Part shown: positions 17,111-25,970 of the stretch, in pieces
How the letters are laid out: every line of letters starts with the position of its first letter
Numbering within the stretch: position 1 is the stretch's first letter
Assembly (NCBI GenBank): GCA_002432945.1
Contig: DJHE01000019.1
Span: 99,323 to 163,322 of the forward strand
DNA length: 64,000 nucleotides
Source of the DNA: Synergistaceae bacterium UBA5827
Lineage (GTDB): Bacteria; Synergistota; Synergistia; Synergistales; 79-D21
Direction: 5' to 3'
Program-made: the position numbers and the translations under genes
Notes under the pieces: model-generated
The model's database searches: none
What the model was told of the DNA's origin: nothing
What the model saw: the letters and a program-made list of their open reading frames with translations, nothing else

Positions 17111-17770
17111 TCAATGGACGCCCACCTGGCGGGAACTCCCGCCAGCGACGACGAAATGACCGACCAATTCTATACCCAGCAGCTTCAGCTGCCTTGAAAC
17201 CGACGCTGTTAGGGAACGATCCTCATCGCTCGGCTTCGGGTTCCCGTCAGGATGATTGTGGATAAGCACGACTCCCGCCGCACCAATGCGAACGGCCCTG
17301 CGGCAGAGGTAGGGAGCATCCAGGAATGCCCCATCCAGGCCCCCGAAAGAGACTTTCTCCGAACCCAGGAGACGTCCTTCGCGATCGGTGAAAAGAGCCA
17401 GGATGAATTCTCGCTCTTCCCGGATCATTGATTTTTCAAGGCTCTTTAGGGTCGATTGCCAAGAAACCCCTTCGTTTTCCTTGCCGTCACACCAGCTACG
17501 CCTTCCCAGCTCGATCGCCGCAATGAGTGTCGCCGCTTTGGCCGAACCAAGTCCGGAAAATCCGCATAGTTCCGTAGCCGTTGTCTTGGCCAGCGCGCGC
17601 TCGTCAGGATATTCCTTGAGGAGGCTCGCAGCAAGGGCCATCACGTCAGTGCCCTTTTGTCCCGTCCTAAGGAGGACAGCAAGCAGTTCCTGGAGGGATA
17701 ACGATCCGGGACCCATCCGGAGAAGCCTTTCCCTTGGCCGCTCCCCCAATGGCAGGTTCGAAAGACTCAT
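17111..17770 (-). CDS. radC: RadC family JAMM-domain protein
   Basis: Member of the RadC/YsxA family with a UBA-like N-terminal helix-hairpin-helix region (GFSGLGSAKAATLIAAIELG, about 70-90). The C-terminal JAMM metalloprotease-like domain has zinc ligands H171, H173 and D184 in HNHPDGNPKPSDED. Despite the gene name, a direct DNA repair role is not established for the family. The 219-residue length is standard. ATG start at 17768-17770 overlaps the stop of the MBL hydrolase gene (ATGA). radC next to mreB is a widely conserved neighbourhood. Confidence 0.93.
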   Translation of the reverse strand: MSLSNLPLGERPRERLLRMGPGSLSLQELLAVLLRTGQKGTDVMALAASLLKEYPDERALAKTTATELCGFSGLGSAKAATLIAAIELGRRSWCDGKENEGVSWQSTLKSLEKSMIREEREFILALFTDREGRLLGSEKVSFGGLDGAFLDAPYLCRRAVRIGAAGVVLIHNHPDGNPKPSDEDRSLTASVSRQLKLLGIELVGHFVVAGGSSRQVGVH

Positions 17771-18393
17771 GGCCAGTAAGGGTTTTCCTTCTTCTCTCGG
17801 CCGAGGTTCGTTTCCGGCCCATGCCCCGGCAAAACCGGCAGGGTATCCGCTAAGGCAGCCAGTTTCACAAGGGAAGACTTCAACTCCGTTTCGCTCCCCC
17901 CGGGAAGATCAGTCCGGCCAACGCTCCTGGCGAAAAGGGTGTCTCCCGAAACCAGGAGTTCCTTTGCCCCGTCTCTTAAAAGAAAACAAGAACTGCCTGC
18001 CGTATGCCCGGGCGTGTGGATGACCCGAACCTCTATACTGCCGGCCCAAAATATTTCCCCATCTTCCAGGACTTTATCTGCCGCGCCCGACTTAACCGGT
18101 GATCCCATCCAGCGCGACAGGTTCTCCTCTGGGCTTGTCAGCATCGTCGCATCCGCGTGATGGATGGCTACGCCCTTCCTCGACCTTTTCCGGGCTTCAT
18201 CAAGCCCCCCAATATGATCTCCATGCCCGTGGGTCAGGAGTATCCACTCGATTTCAAGGCCTTTTTCTTCCGCAAAACCGAGGGCTTCGGATGGATCTCC
18301 GCCGGGGTCAACCAGGACCGCCACCCCTTCGGCATCCCATAGGAGGTAGGCGTTTGTCCAAAGGGCCCCCATGGCAAAACGTCGGTATTCCAT
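17767..18393 (-). CDS. Metallo-beta-lactamase-fold hydrolase, glyoxalase II-like
   Basis: Cytoplasmic dinuclear-metal hydrolase of 208 residues. The metal motif THGHGDH is at 54-60, followed by HTPGHTAGSS and LVSGDTLF. The C-terminal histidine lies in LPGHGPET. This is the pattern of hydroxyacylglutathione hydrolase-like proteins such as YcbL. The natural thioester substrate cannot be told from sequence. ATG start at 18391-18393, four bases after dtd, and coupled to radC. Confidence 0.9.
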   Translation of the reverse strand: MEYRRFAMGALWTNAYLLWDAEGVAVLVDPGGDPSEALGFAEEKGLEIEWILLTHGHGDHIGGLDEARKRSRKGVAIHHADATMLTSPEENLSRWMGSPVKSGAADKVLEDGEIFWAGSIEVRVIHTPGHTAGSSCFLLRDGAKELLVSGDTLFARSVGRTDLPGGSETELKSSLVKLAALADTLPVLPGHGPETNLGREKKENPYWP

Positions 18394-18397
18394 CGTC

Positions 18398-18847
18398 CTA
18401 GAAAACTCCCTTGCTGTCGAGGATAAGCGTCACAGGACCATCGTTGCAAAGCGAGACCTGCATCATCGCCTGGAAAACACCTGTCTGGACGGGAAGTCCC
18501 GCTGTTTTCAAAGCGAGAACGAGGTCATCGTAAAGGCGTTCCGCCTGCCCCGGGGGAGCCGCCGAGGTAAAGGAGGGGCGGCGACCTTTCCTGGCATCCC
18601 CGTAGAGAGTGAACTGGGAAACCAGCAGGATCCCCCCTCCAATATCCCTTACAGAGCGGTTCATCTTTCCGTTTTCATCCTCAAAGACACGCAAGTTGGC
18701 CAATTTTTCCGCCATCCAGGCCACGTCATTCGCGCGATCCTCATGGGTCACTCCTATCAGGACACACAATCCGGCATCAATCTGTCCGGTCAACTGCCCA
18801 TCAACCTGGACCCTGGACCAGGAGACCCTCTGTACAACCGCCCTCAA
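18398..18847 (-). CDS. dtd: D-aminoacyl-tRNA deacylase
   Basis: Hydrolyses D-amino acids wrongly attached to tRNA, and Gly-tRNA(Ala). The 149 residues match the family: [13 protein letters not shown] start, the active-site motif SQFTLYGD near 79-86 and the cross-subunit Gly-Pro motif at NDGPVTLIL near 137. The family nearly always begins M-R-A-V-V-Q-R-V, which here requires the TTG at 18845-18847. The sequence GGGGTGAGGT just upstream serves as ribosome-binding site. It follows relA by 6 bases, an arrangement found in many bacteria. Confidence 0.96.
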   Translation of the reverse strand: MRAVVQRVSWSRVQVDGQLTGQIDAGLCVLIGVTHEDRANDVAWMAEKLANLRVFEDENGKMNRSVRDIGGGILLVSQFTLYGDARKGRRPSFTSAAPPGQAERLYDDLVLALKTAGLPVQTGVFQAMMQVSLCNDGPVTLILDSKGVF

Positions 18848-18853
18848 GTGACC

Positions 18854-21142
18854 TCACCCCCGGAACACTTCGATAATACCATTCAGTGTATTAAGCTTCG
18901 CCATGATCCTGTAGAGGTGTTCGACGTCCTTCACCCTGATCTCTATGGTCATCCTCGCCCGGTTGGCGGCGATTACGCTGGCCTTGACCCCGACGATATT
19001 CCCGTCAAGGGATGTGATCGCCTGTGAAACATCGGAGAAAAGTCCCGAGCGATCCATCCCTTCGACCTTGAGTCGTGCAGTGTAGCGATCGGAGATCATC
19101 CTGCCCCATTCAACCGTTACTGCCCTTTCGGACTTGGCTTCCTCCACGTTGCGGCAGTCGGAGCGGTGGATCGTGATCCCTCGCGTACGGGTCACGTAGC
19201 CGACGATCGCGTCTCCCGGGACGGGACAACAGCAGTTCGCCAGGGAAACGAGGACACCACCTGCGCCTTCGACGACGATCTCCGTATCAAATTCCTTGCG
19301 GGTCATTGCAGGAGTCGTTGCAGTCGTCGCAGTTTCAATATGGGGCTCAGCCTGTGGCGCGGATCGGTTTTCCAGAATTTTCATAACAACGGTCGAGGCA
19401 CTCTGGCTATTCGCCCCCACCGCGACGATAACGTCTTCTCCGCTCGAGTAACCCAGTTCGTGGGCAACCCGGTTCAGTGCACCCGACATCGCCGGTGCAC
19501 TCCACTCGAGTCCCGTATCCCTGCGGCGCAGTTCCCTCTCAAGTAGCTCGCGCCCCTTCAGGATACGTTCTTCCCGCTCTGTTCTTTCGATCTGCCTGAA
19601 ATAGCCCCGAATCTTGGATCGAGCCTTACTGCTCCTGGCAATCTTGAGCCAATCCCGCGACGGTTTACCCTGCGGGGAAGTCAGGATCCGGACGATCTCC
19701 CCGTTCTGTATCTCGTAGTCGATAGGGACAATCTTCCCGTTCACCATTGCACCGACATACTTATTGCCCACCTCGGTATGGATCAGGTAGGCAAAATCAA
19801 GCGGGGTGGATCCCGTGGGGAGCGAGACAACGTCGCCGTTCGGCGTGAAGGCGAAGACCTCTGATGTCAGGACGTCCCCTTTCAGGTTTTCCATGAACTC
19901 CGAGGGACTTTCCCCCTGTCCCTCCAGGGCCTGGCGGACCCAGGCCAGGCGCTGGTCCATCTCGTTGAGCCTGGTACCCGGTTCCTTGTAATGCCAATGA
20001 GCCGCAATTCCGTATTCTGCCAGCCAGTGCATCTCCCTCGTCCGTATCTGGATTTCGAGAGGCTCCCCGCTCGGCCCGATTACGGTAGTGTGAAGGGATT
20101 GGTACATATTGTTCTTGGGGTTGGCCACATAGTCATCGAACTGGCCCGGGATCGGTTTCCAGATCGTATGGACGATTCCCAGTACCGAATAGCATTCCGC
20201 AACCGTTCCGACGATGACCCTCAGAGCCAGGAGATCATAAAGCTGCTCAAGGGAGAGATTCTTGCGCTGCATCTTTTCGTAGATGCTGAAAAAATGCTTG
20301 GCGCGCCCGGTGATGGAAACATCTATCCCGATCTCTTTCATTTTTTGGTTCAGGACGTCGATGGCCTGCTTGATGATCTGTTCCCGTTCAGGGAGCTTCT
20401 TCCTGACCCTTCTTCGAATTTCGTAGAACATCTCCGGATCGAGGACCTTGAACGAAAGGTCTTCAAGGTCTCTCTTCATCTGGTAGATACCCAGCCGGTG
20501 TGCCAGCGGCGCGTATATTTCCACGGTTTCCTTGGCAATCCGGACCTGCTTGTCTCTGCGCAAGGTCTGTATCGTCCTCATATTGTGCAGGCGATCGGCA
20601 AGCTTGATGAGGACAACCCGGATATCTTTAGCCATGACAAGGAACATTTTCCTGAGATTCTGGGCCTGGTAATCCTCGAAGGAGTTGAATGGCAGCTTGC
20701 CCAGCTTCGTCACTCCGTCCACCATGACGAGGACGTTTTCCCCAAAGGCGTTGCTAATGGTCTCTCCGGTAAGGTCGGTGTCCTCGAGGACGTCGTGCAG
20801 GAGCGCTGCTGTTAGCGTATCGATGTCCAGTTCCATGTCCGCGAGGATCGAAGCCACGGAAATCGTATGAACGATATAGGGTTCGCCCGAAGATCGCTTC
20901 TGCTGCTCGTGCCCGACCGAGGCCATGACCATCGCCTCACCAAGCCTGCCTAGCTCTTCCCTGGAGAGATACCGGGACACTTTCCCCCAGAGTTCCTGCC
21001 ATGCCAGCTTGACTGGTGCAACGCGCTGGGATTCACCGATCCGCCCAAGGAAGCTGTCTCTCAGGAGACGCAGGGATTTGCCCCCCTCATGGGAGACGGT
21101 TTCCGGCAACTTTGGCATTGCGCGGCTCTCAGGCTCATCCAT
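18854..21142 (-). CDS. Bifunctional (p)ppGpp synthetase/hydrolase RelA/SpoT
   Basis: Long-form Rel enzyme that makes and degrades (p)ppGpp in the stringent response. The 762 residues contain an intact HD hydrolase domain (H92, H116-D117 and D183 in ADRLHN). A RelA/SpoT synthetase domain has GRAKHFFSIYEKM near 290 and YQSLHTTV near 375. A TGS domain follows at about 430-500. A conserved cysteine motif ANCCCPVPGD lies near 645 and a C-terminal ACT domain ends the protein. Both catalytic halves look functional, so it is a Rel-type enzyme rather than a RelA/SpoT specialist. ATG start at 21140-21142 with GGAGGTGA six bases before it. Confidence 0.96.
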   Translation of the reverse strand: MDEPESRAMPKLPETVSHEGGKSLRLLRDSFLGRIGESQRVAPVKLAWQELWGKVSRYLSREELGRLGEAMVMASVGHEQQKRSSGEPYIVHTISVASILADMELDIDTLTAALLHDVLEDTDLTGETISNAFGENVLVMVDGVTKLGKLPFNSFEDYQAQNLRKMFLVMAKDIRVVLIKLADRLHNMRTIQTLRRDKQVRIAKETVEIYAPLAHRLGIYQMKRDLEDLSFKVLDPEMFYEIRRRVRKKLPEREQIIKQAIDVLNQKMKEIGIDVSITGRAKHFFSIYEKMQRKNLSLEQLYDLLALRVIVGTVAECYSVLGIVHTIWKPIPGQFDDYVANPKNNMYQSLHTTVIGPSGEPLEIQIRTREMHWLAEYGIAAHWHYKEPGTRLNEMDQRLAWVRQALEGQGESPSEFMENLKGDVLTSEVFAFTPNGDVVSLPTGSTPLDFAYLIHTEVGNKYVGAMVNGKIVPIDYEIQNGEIVRILTSPQGKPSRDWLKIARSSKARSKIRGYFRQIERTEREERILKGRELLERELRRRDTGLEWSAPAMSGALNRVAHELGYSSGEDVIVAVGANSQSASTVVMKILENRSAPQAEPHIETATTATTPAMTRKEFDTEIVVEGAGGVLVSLANCCCPVPGDAIVGYVTRTRGITIHRSDCRNVEEAKSERAVTVEWGRMISDRYTARLKVEGMDRSGLFSDVSQAITSLDGNIVGVKASVIAANRARMTIEIRVKDVEHLYRIMAKLNTLNGIIEVFRG

Positions 21143-21155
21143 GCGGGGTCACCTC

Positions 21156-22829
21156 CTAACCGGGAGCTTTTGATAATACCGGTTTTTCCAGGAAAAGTTC
21201 GACACGCGGCCGCCCTCTCCAGAAACTCTTCCGCGCCCGATAGACCCATCCCTCGATCGAATCCGAATCCTTCAACAAATCGGGGGAGCGGAAAGCTACA
21301 ATGTAAGCGTTTCCTGCCTCGATCCGCATGTGCTGGGCCGTTTTTCCAAGAACACATATCCGATCTGTTCCCTTATGGTCCACGTAAAAAAGCGGGGTGG
21401 GATTACCCATTCCAAAAGGCCCCAATTTTTCAATTTCTTTGAGGCTTCCCAGGGTTAGGTCTGCAGGATGGAGATCCACGACGTCGACTGAATCTTCCTC
21501 GGGAATCTCAAGCCCGGAAAGAACAACCTCGAGAGTGTCCCTGACCATGGGCCATTGCTCCCGGTTTACGCTGAAACCAGCCGCCTGGCGATGGCCGCCC
21601 CACTCATTGAGGGATGCGGAAAGCCCCTTCAAAACGGAAACGGCATCTCCTCCCTTTGGCACCCTCAACGTTCCGCGGACCATTCCGGAGCCTACCGGTG
21701 CAGCCAGGGCAACAGGCCGCCCGATTTCGCTGCAAATTCGGCTTGCAACTCCGCTCAGGACCCCGACAGGCCAATCATCCTTGCCTGCTACGCAGCACCT
21801 CTTCCCTTGGAAAAGAACGGATGCCTCTTCCATGATTTTTGCCGTGAGTCCCTGCCTTTTCCTGTTCAAGGCAACCAAATCATCGACGGTCTTTTCCACG
21901 GGGGGCTCCGAAGAGAGAACCTTTACGGAAAGGTCAGCAAGTTCAAGCCTTCCCGCAGCGTTGAGGCATGGGATCAGTTTCATTGCCAGGGACTCGCTGT
22001 CCAAACCCTGAAGATCAAGCCCAAGTCGACTTGAAAGGACATTGAGCCCGGGCTCCCGTCCCTCCCTGATTTTAGCCAGGCCCTCGCTGACCAGTGCCCG
22101 GTTTAGGAGACCGAGAGGAACGCAATCGGCCACGGTCGCAAGCGCAACAAGGCCAAGATTATCCAGGAGCCATTCCCTCTGTTCCACAGCGCTCTTCCAG
22201 GCCCACGTCCAGAGGACTGCCGCCCCGCAGAGGCTTTTCGCTTCCTTGCCGCCCTTGAACTGCGGGTTGACAATTACGGCGCCCGAAGGAGACTCGGCAT
22301 TCCCGTCCTGAGGCAAGTGGTGATCGAAAACGAGGACATCCATTCCGAGGCTCTTTGCCGTATCGATCGACAGAGAGCTGGAAGTTCCGCAGTCAACCGC
22401 GACCAGGACATCACATCCTCGCTGGGCAATCCGGCGAACGACTCGTTCATGCAAGCCGTAACCTTCCTGGTGGCGATGGGGGATGAAATAGCCTACATCT
22501 GCACTCCTTCTTGTGCAGAGCCTCGCGGCAAGGGTTGTCGCGGACACCCCATCCACGTCGTAGTCGCCGTACACCACAACCCTGGTACCCGGGCCGATAC
22601 GTTCGAAAACCTTTTTCGCGATCGAAACATCGATCCCGAGGTCAAGCTCATTCAGTAGTGACGGTAGCTCGGGGGAAAGCCAGCCTCCGGACTTTTGATT
22701 CCCGGCTCCACCCCTCATCCTCAGGATCGTGGCAACCAATGGAGAGCAGCCGACCTCGCAGGCGAGGTCGGCTGAAAGATCATCAACACGCCAGTGCCGG
22801 AGGGAACCGGGCTCAAAACCCGCAATCAC
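21156..22829 (-). CDS. recJ: Single-stranded-DNA 5'-3' exonuclease RecJ
   Basis: DHH-family exonuclease for recombination and mismatch repair. The 557 residues contain the metal motifs DYDVDG at 89-94, AVDCGTS near 144 and DHH at 169-171. The DHHA1-type region includes GGHRQAAGFSV near 405. The C-terminal OB-like domain is short. The GTG at 22827-22829 overlaps the lapA-like stop in a GTGA arrangement and no better-placed start exists. The first 40 residues are weakly conserved, so the start carries some doubt. Confidence 0.93.
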   Translation of the reverse strand: MIAGFEPGSLRHWRVDDLSADLACEVGCSPLVATILRMRGGAGNQKSGGWLSPELPSLLNELDLGIDVSIAKKVFERIGPGTRVVVYGDYDVDGVSATTLAARLCTRRSADVGYFIPHRHQEGYGLHERVVRRIAQRGCDVLVAVDCGTSSSLSIDTAKSLGMDVLVFDHHLPQDGNAESPSGAVIVNPQFKGGKEAKSLCGAAVLWTWAWKSAVEQREWLLDNLGLVALATVADCVPLGLLNRALVSEGLAKIREGREPGLNVLSSRLGLDLQGLDSESLAMKLIPCLNAAGRLELADLSVKVLSSEPPVEKTVDDLVALNRKRQGLTAKIMEEASVLFQGKRCCVAGKDDWPVGVLSGVASRICSEIGRPVALAAPVGSGMVRGTLRVPKGGDAVSVLKGLSASLNEWGGHRQAAGFSVNREQWPMVRDTLEVVLSGLEIPEEDSVDVVDLHPADLTLGSLKEIEKLGPFGMGNPTPLFYVDHKGTDRICVLGKTAQHMRIEAGNAYIVAFRSPDLLKDSDSIEGWVYRARKSFWRGRPRVELFLEKPVLSKAPG

Positions 22830-23188
22830 TGCATGGCCCCGCCTTCCGGAATTCCACCCTCCACCTCCACGGGCTCGGATTGAATTCCACTTGCGACATT
22901 TGGCTTGAAAGCTTCAAGCAACTGCTGCTTCTCCTGTTCCAGGACCCGAATTCGTTCATCTTGTTCCTTTAGCTTGCGGCGCAGGGCTCCTCGTACTTCT
23001 ATGAGCGAAGCAAGGGAGACAATCCACATGAGAAGACCTCCCGCTGCAAAGAGAAGGATATCCCAAAGCCCTTGGGGAAGCGTCTTTTCCCAAATGATAA
23101 AACGAACGACCACGTCTCCCGTATTCTGGAAAGCATAGCCGGCTGCCACCAACATAGCCAGCAGGATTGCGAGGGCATAGCTTTTCAC
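22826..23188 (-). CDS. LapA-domain (DUF1049) membrane protein
   Basis: Small 120-residue inner-membrane protein with two hydrophobic segments (about 3-22 and 42-65). A charged coiled-coil tail EVRGALRRKLKEQDERIRVL follows. The segment FQNTGDVVVRFIIW is typical of the LapA/YciS family, whose E. coli member works with LapB in controlling LPS synthesis. Here there is no lapB neighbour, so function by analogy is inference. The GTG start at 23186-23188 has GGAGG seven bases upstream and overlaps the stop of the radical SAM gene (GTGA). The ATG one base earlier is out of frame. Confidence 0.8.
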   Translation of the reverse strand: MKSYALAILLAMLVAAGYAFQNTGDVVVRFIIWEKTLPQGLWDILLFAAGGLLMWIVSLASLIEVRGALRRKLKEQDERIRVLEQEKQQLLEAFKPNVASGIQSEPVEVEGGIPEGGAMQ

Positions 23189-24663
23189 ATTGTTCCCTCC
23201 TTCTTTGCGGCTCCGAGGCCGCATATATTTCTTCTACCGGATGCTCTGCCAATCCGGGCACTGGCCTCCGGTTTCTCTTCATTTTGGAGAGCTCTCAAAT
23301 ATTTTTCCCGCCCAGTTTTTTCCCAGAGCGGATCATAGATCTCCCTGATCTCCGCAGCGTAGCAATCCAGTTTTTCAGCCATTTCTCCCAGTATAGATCC
23401 CGCCCCCGGATGCGTAGGCCGGGCGTTCGTACTCGCGACAATTTTGCGAAGGACATGCGGGTGATCGATGATCAGGCATGGCCTCAGGAGGTTGTCGTCA
23501 TCGTAGGGCTGAGCCTGCCGAATCGCCCTGAAAAACGGGCTGTCAATAACATCCGTCAACGCTTTCCCATGAATATTGTCCACCGCAAAATGCACGAACA
23601 CGCAAGGCTCGACATCCCCGTTGGCGATGATATGGAGGTAGCGCTCCCCACCCGCCATACAGCCGTCAACATAGGGACCGTCATTCCAGAAATCACCCAT
23701 GAAAATAGGTTTTTCTCTGCGCCAAACTTCGACTTTTTCGTGGAGGAAAGCTCGCTGTTCTGGTTTCGCCATGAGAGAGATATCCGGCTCAAGCCCTGCA
23801 GGAATGTATTGAAAAAACCAGCCGACAAAGCATCCTGCAGCGATCATCGCTTCAATGAAGTCATCCGAAGCGATCTCTTCCGCGTTCTCCCGCGTGAAAG
23901 TCGCGCTAAACCCGAAGAGCACCCCTGCGTTCCGAAGGCGTGAGAATGTCGACAGGATCTTGTCATACATCCCCGGGCCACGCCGAAGATCGGTGCTTTC
24001 GCGGCTTCCTTCAATCGACACCATCGGAGCGACATTGCCAAGCTTGGCCAGTTTCTCGACCATAGCGTCATCAAGGAGAGTCCCGTTGGTATAAACCTGG
24101 AAGAAACAATCGTCATGCTTTTTCCACAGGTCCAGAAGGTCTCCCCGGATAAAGCACTCCCCGCCGGAAAAGGTGAAAAAATACATTCCAAGCGCCTTCG
24201 CTTCCGTCAGGATGCGGTCCAGTTCGTCGAAGGAAAGCTCCTCCTGGTTCCCGTATTCCGCAGCATAGCACCCTCGGCAACGAAGATTGCAGCGCATCGT
24301 CGGGCTGATCACCATGAAATTGGGAAGGTGAAGGTGCCTTGTTTTTTCTTCCCTGTCGCGGATACCTCTGCCGAGCACAATGAAATTAACGAGGAAATTC
24401 GCGATGAACTTTTTTCGCACGTGGGGATTAAGTTCCCGGAACGTTCTCCTGAAGACCCCCACGAAGGGGTCGTTCTCTTGCACCATTAGGCTGAGTTTTT
24501 CAAATCCCGCCTTATGGTACCTGGACGGGGCAAGGGTCGAAATCTTCCTGAAAAGGGCGGCAAGGTCCTTCTCTTTACCATCTTCGATAGCCTTGGCCAG
24601 GTGATCTAGCAACCTGGCTGAAACAAAGCCCCTGGCCTGGTCGAACATGGACAACCCCACCAT
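23185..24663 (-). CDS. Radical SAM protein with long N-terminal domain, function unknown
   Basis: A 492-residue radical SAM protein. An unassigned N-terminal domain of about 115 residues comes first. Next is a cluster motif C-x3-C-x2-C in MRCNLRCRGCYA and a SAM-binding GGE in TFSGGECFIRGD. A C-terminal region with cysteines in DGCMAGGERYLHI and NGDVEPCVFV resembles a SPASM-like extension. A further cysteine pair appears near CLIIDHP. No precursor peptide gene is visible beside it, so a peptide-modifying role is not supported. The ATG at 24661-24663 sits two bases after the stop of the coiled-coil gene with GGGAG seven bases ahead; a GTG two codons earlier is possible. Confidence 0.85.
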   Translation of the reverse strand: MVGLSMFDQARGFVSARLLDHLAKAIEDGKEKDLAALFRKISTLAPSRYHKAGFEKLSLMVQENDPFVGVFRRTFRELNPHVRKKFIANFLVNFIVLGRGIRDREEKTRHLHLPNFMVISPTMRCNLRCRGCYAAEYGNQEELSFDELDRILTEAKALGMYFFTFSGGECFIRGDLLDLWKKHDDCFFQVYTNGTLLDDAMVEKLAKLGNVAPMVSIEGSRESTDLRRGPGMYDKILSTFSRLRNAGVLFGFSATFTRENAEEIASDDFIEAMIAAGCFVGWFFQYIPAGLEPDISLMAKPEQRAFLHEKVEVWRREKPIFMGDFWNDGPYVDGCMAGGERYLHIIANGDVEPCVFVHFAVDNIHGKALTDVIDSPFFRAIRQAQPYDDDNLLRPCLIIDHPHVLRKIVASTNARPTHPGAGSILGEMAEKLDCYAAEIREIYDPLWEKTGREKYLRALQNEEKPEASARIGRASGRRNICGLGAAKKEGTM

Positions 24664-24665
24664 GC

Positions 24666-24977
24666 TCACGCTCCCTTCGTTTCCAGCCCTTCAAGCCGTT
24701 CCTCCAGGCGAAGCAGTTTCCCCTCAAGTTCGACAAACTCTTCCTTTGACACCAGCGGAAGATGGGTTAACAGGCGCTGGAGCTCCTTCTGGAATCCAGC
24801 GATCAACATCTGCCTTCTCTCGGCAAGCGATCGCTCGACATCTTGCAGGAGGCCATCCAGGTCCGACTGGCTTAGAGCTCCCCGCTGAACAAGGGGGTTC
24901 ATGCTTTCCTTCATGATCGCAAGCGCTGCTGCACCCGTGCCAACGCCCTCCATGAGCAATTGCAGGACCGTCTCCAT
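24666..24977 (-). CDS. Small coiled-coil protein of unknown function
   Basis: A 103-residue acidic, helix-rich protein beginning METVLQLLMEGVGTG. It has heptad-like stretches LLQDVERSLAERRQ and VELEGKLLRLEERLEGL at its end. No enzymatic motif, signal peptide or membrane segment is visible. The overall look resembles the short phasin-like proteins that coat granules, but I cannot assign it. The ATG at 24975-24977 is preceded by a run of G residues that forms the ribosome-binding site; the longer open frame upstream runs through the promoter and terminator region and is not credible. It is the first gene of the 25-kb minus-strand run. Confidence 0.72.
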   Translation of the reverse strand: METVLQLLMEGVGTGAAALAIMKESMNPLVQRGALSQSDLDGLLQDVERSLAERRQMLIAGFQKELQRLLTHLPLVSKEEFVELEGKLLRLEERLEGLETKGA

Positions 24978-25010
24978 CGATTCCCCCCCCTTCCCTTTTC
25001 CTACACTATC

Positions 25011-25016
25011 ATTATA
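25011..25016 (-). promoter_or_regulatory. Candidate -10 box at head of the long minus-strand gene run
   Basis: A perfect TATAAT on the minus strand lies 34 bases upstream of the coiled-coil gene. The expected -35 position falls inside the terminator stem and reads only TCCCTG or CCCTGT, a poor match. The box is therefore a candidate promoter needing an activator or a non-canonical -35. Confidence 0.4.
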
Positions 25017-25027
25017 ACCTCGCCTTA

Positions 25028-25067
25028 AAACGACAGGGACGGCGTTTGTGCGCCGTCCCTGTCGTTT
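25028..25067 (-). terminator. Intrinsic terminator after secF
   Basis: A perfect 17-bp inverted repeat (25028-25044 with 25051-25067) with a six-base loop begins 18 bases after the secF stop. On the minus strand it is followed by TTTT. It separates the export genes from the next gene run and could also work weakly in the other direction. Confidence 0.85.
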
Positions 25068-25084
25068 AACGCCTTGTGCCTGGA

Positions 25085-25957
25085 TTAACGGGGAGACTTC
25101 TTGTACCACTCGCAGAGAAGAGCACAAGCGATGAAAACCGAGCTGTATGTCCCGATGATGAGCCCAACAAGAAGCGCGAATGAGAAATCAGCAAGGACCG
25201 GCCCCCCGAAAAGAAAGAGCGCAAGTACAGGAAGCAGCGTCGTAAGGGACGTATTGATTGTCCTGGAGAGTGTCTGGTTCACCGAATCGTCCAGCAGTTT
25301 CTCGATGCCAAGCTGGCGCATCTTGCCCCAGTTCTCCCTGACCCGGTCCAGCACGACGATAGTATCGTTAATGGAGTACCCGACAACCGTCAGGATGGCG
25401 GCAATGTAAGTCAGCGAGATTTCACGGCCCGTAAGGGCGAAGGCTCCCGTGACTATGATCGCGTCGTGGGCCAGGGCGGCGACGCTGACAGCGGCAAATC
25501 GGAACTGGAACCGGACGCTGACGTAAAGGAGGATTCCCACAAGCGCCAGGACAAGAGCGACAAGCGCCCCCCTGGTCAATTCCTTTCCGACAACCGGCCC
25601 GACTTTCTCCAACCGCAGGACCTGGATTTCACCGAATTTCTGCCTCAAGGCATCTCTAGCCTGTTGCCCGATCGTTTCTTCACCCGCCTTGAGCCGGATG
25701 ATCATCCCCCGTTCGCTGTACGCCTGGATGACAGCCTGTTCCTGGCCAACCGCAGCCAGGGCTTCGCGAACCTCCTGGACCGAGGCGGCAGCTGGGAACT
25801 CAACTTGCAGGAGCGTGCCCCCCGTGTAATCGATTCCGAGATTCAAGCCCTTGAATGCGATCAGGAAAAAACTTGCGAAGATCATGGCGATACTGATGCC
25901 AATGGCGACGCGCCGGAATGCCATGAATTCGAACCGCTTGTCGTGTAACAGCTTCAT
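25085..25957 (-). CDS. secF: Protein translocase subunit SecF
   Basis: RND-type membrane protein that with SecD pulls preproteins through SecYEG using the ion gradient. The 290 residues have a first membrane helix at about 15-35. The GLNLGIDYTGGTLLQVEF motif follows near 40-57, then a periplasmic domain, and five further helices with GYSINDTIVVLDRVREN near 195. The ATG at 25955-25957 is preceded by GGGAGGGA; the open frame upstream overlaps secD in another frame and is a shadow. It follows secD by 13 bases and ends the operon before a strong terminator. Confidence 0.96.
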   Translation of the reverse strand: MKLLHDKRFEFMAFRRVAIGISIAMIFASFFLIAFKGLNLGIDYTGGTLLQVEFPAAASVQEVREALAAVGQEQAVIQAYSERGMIIRLKAGEETIGQQARDALRQKFGEIQVLRLEKVGPVVGKELTRGALVALVLALVGILLYVSVRFQFRFAAVSVAALAHDAIIVTGAFALTGREISLTYIAAILTVVGYSINDTIVVLDRVRENWGKMRQLGIEKLLDDSVNQTLSRTINTSLTTLLPVLALFLFGGPVLADFSFALLVGLIIGTYSSVFIACALLCEWYKKSPR

Positions 25958-25970
25958 GCTCGTCCCTCCC

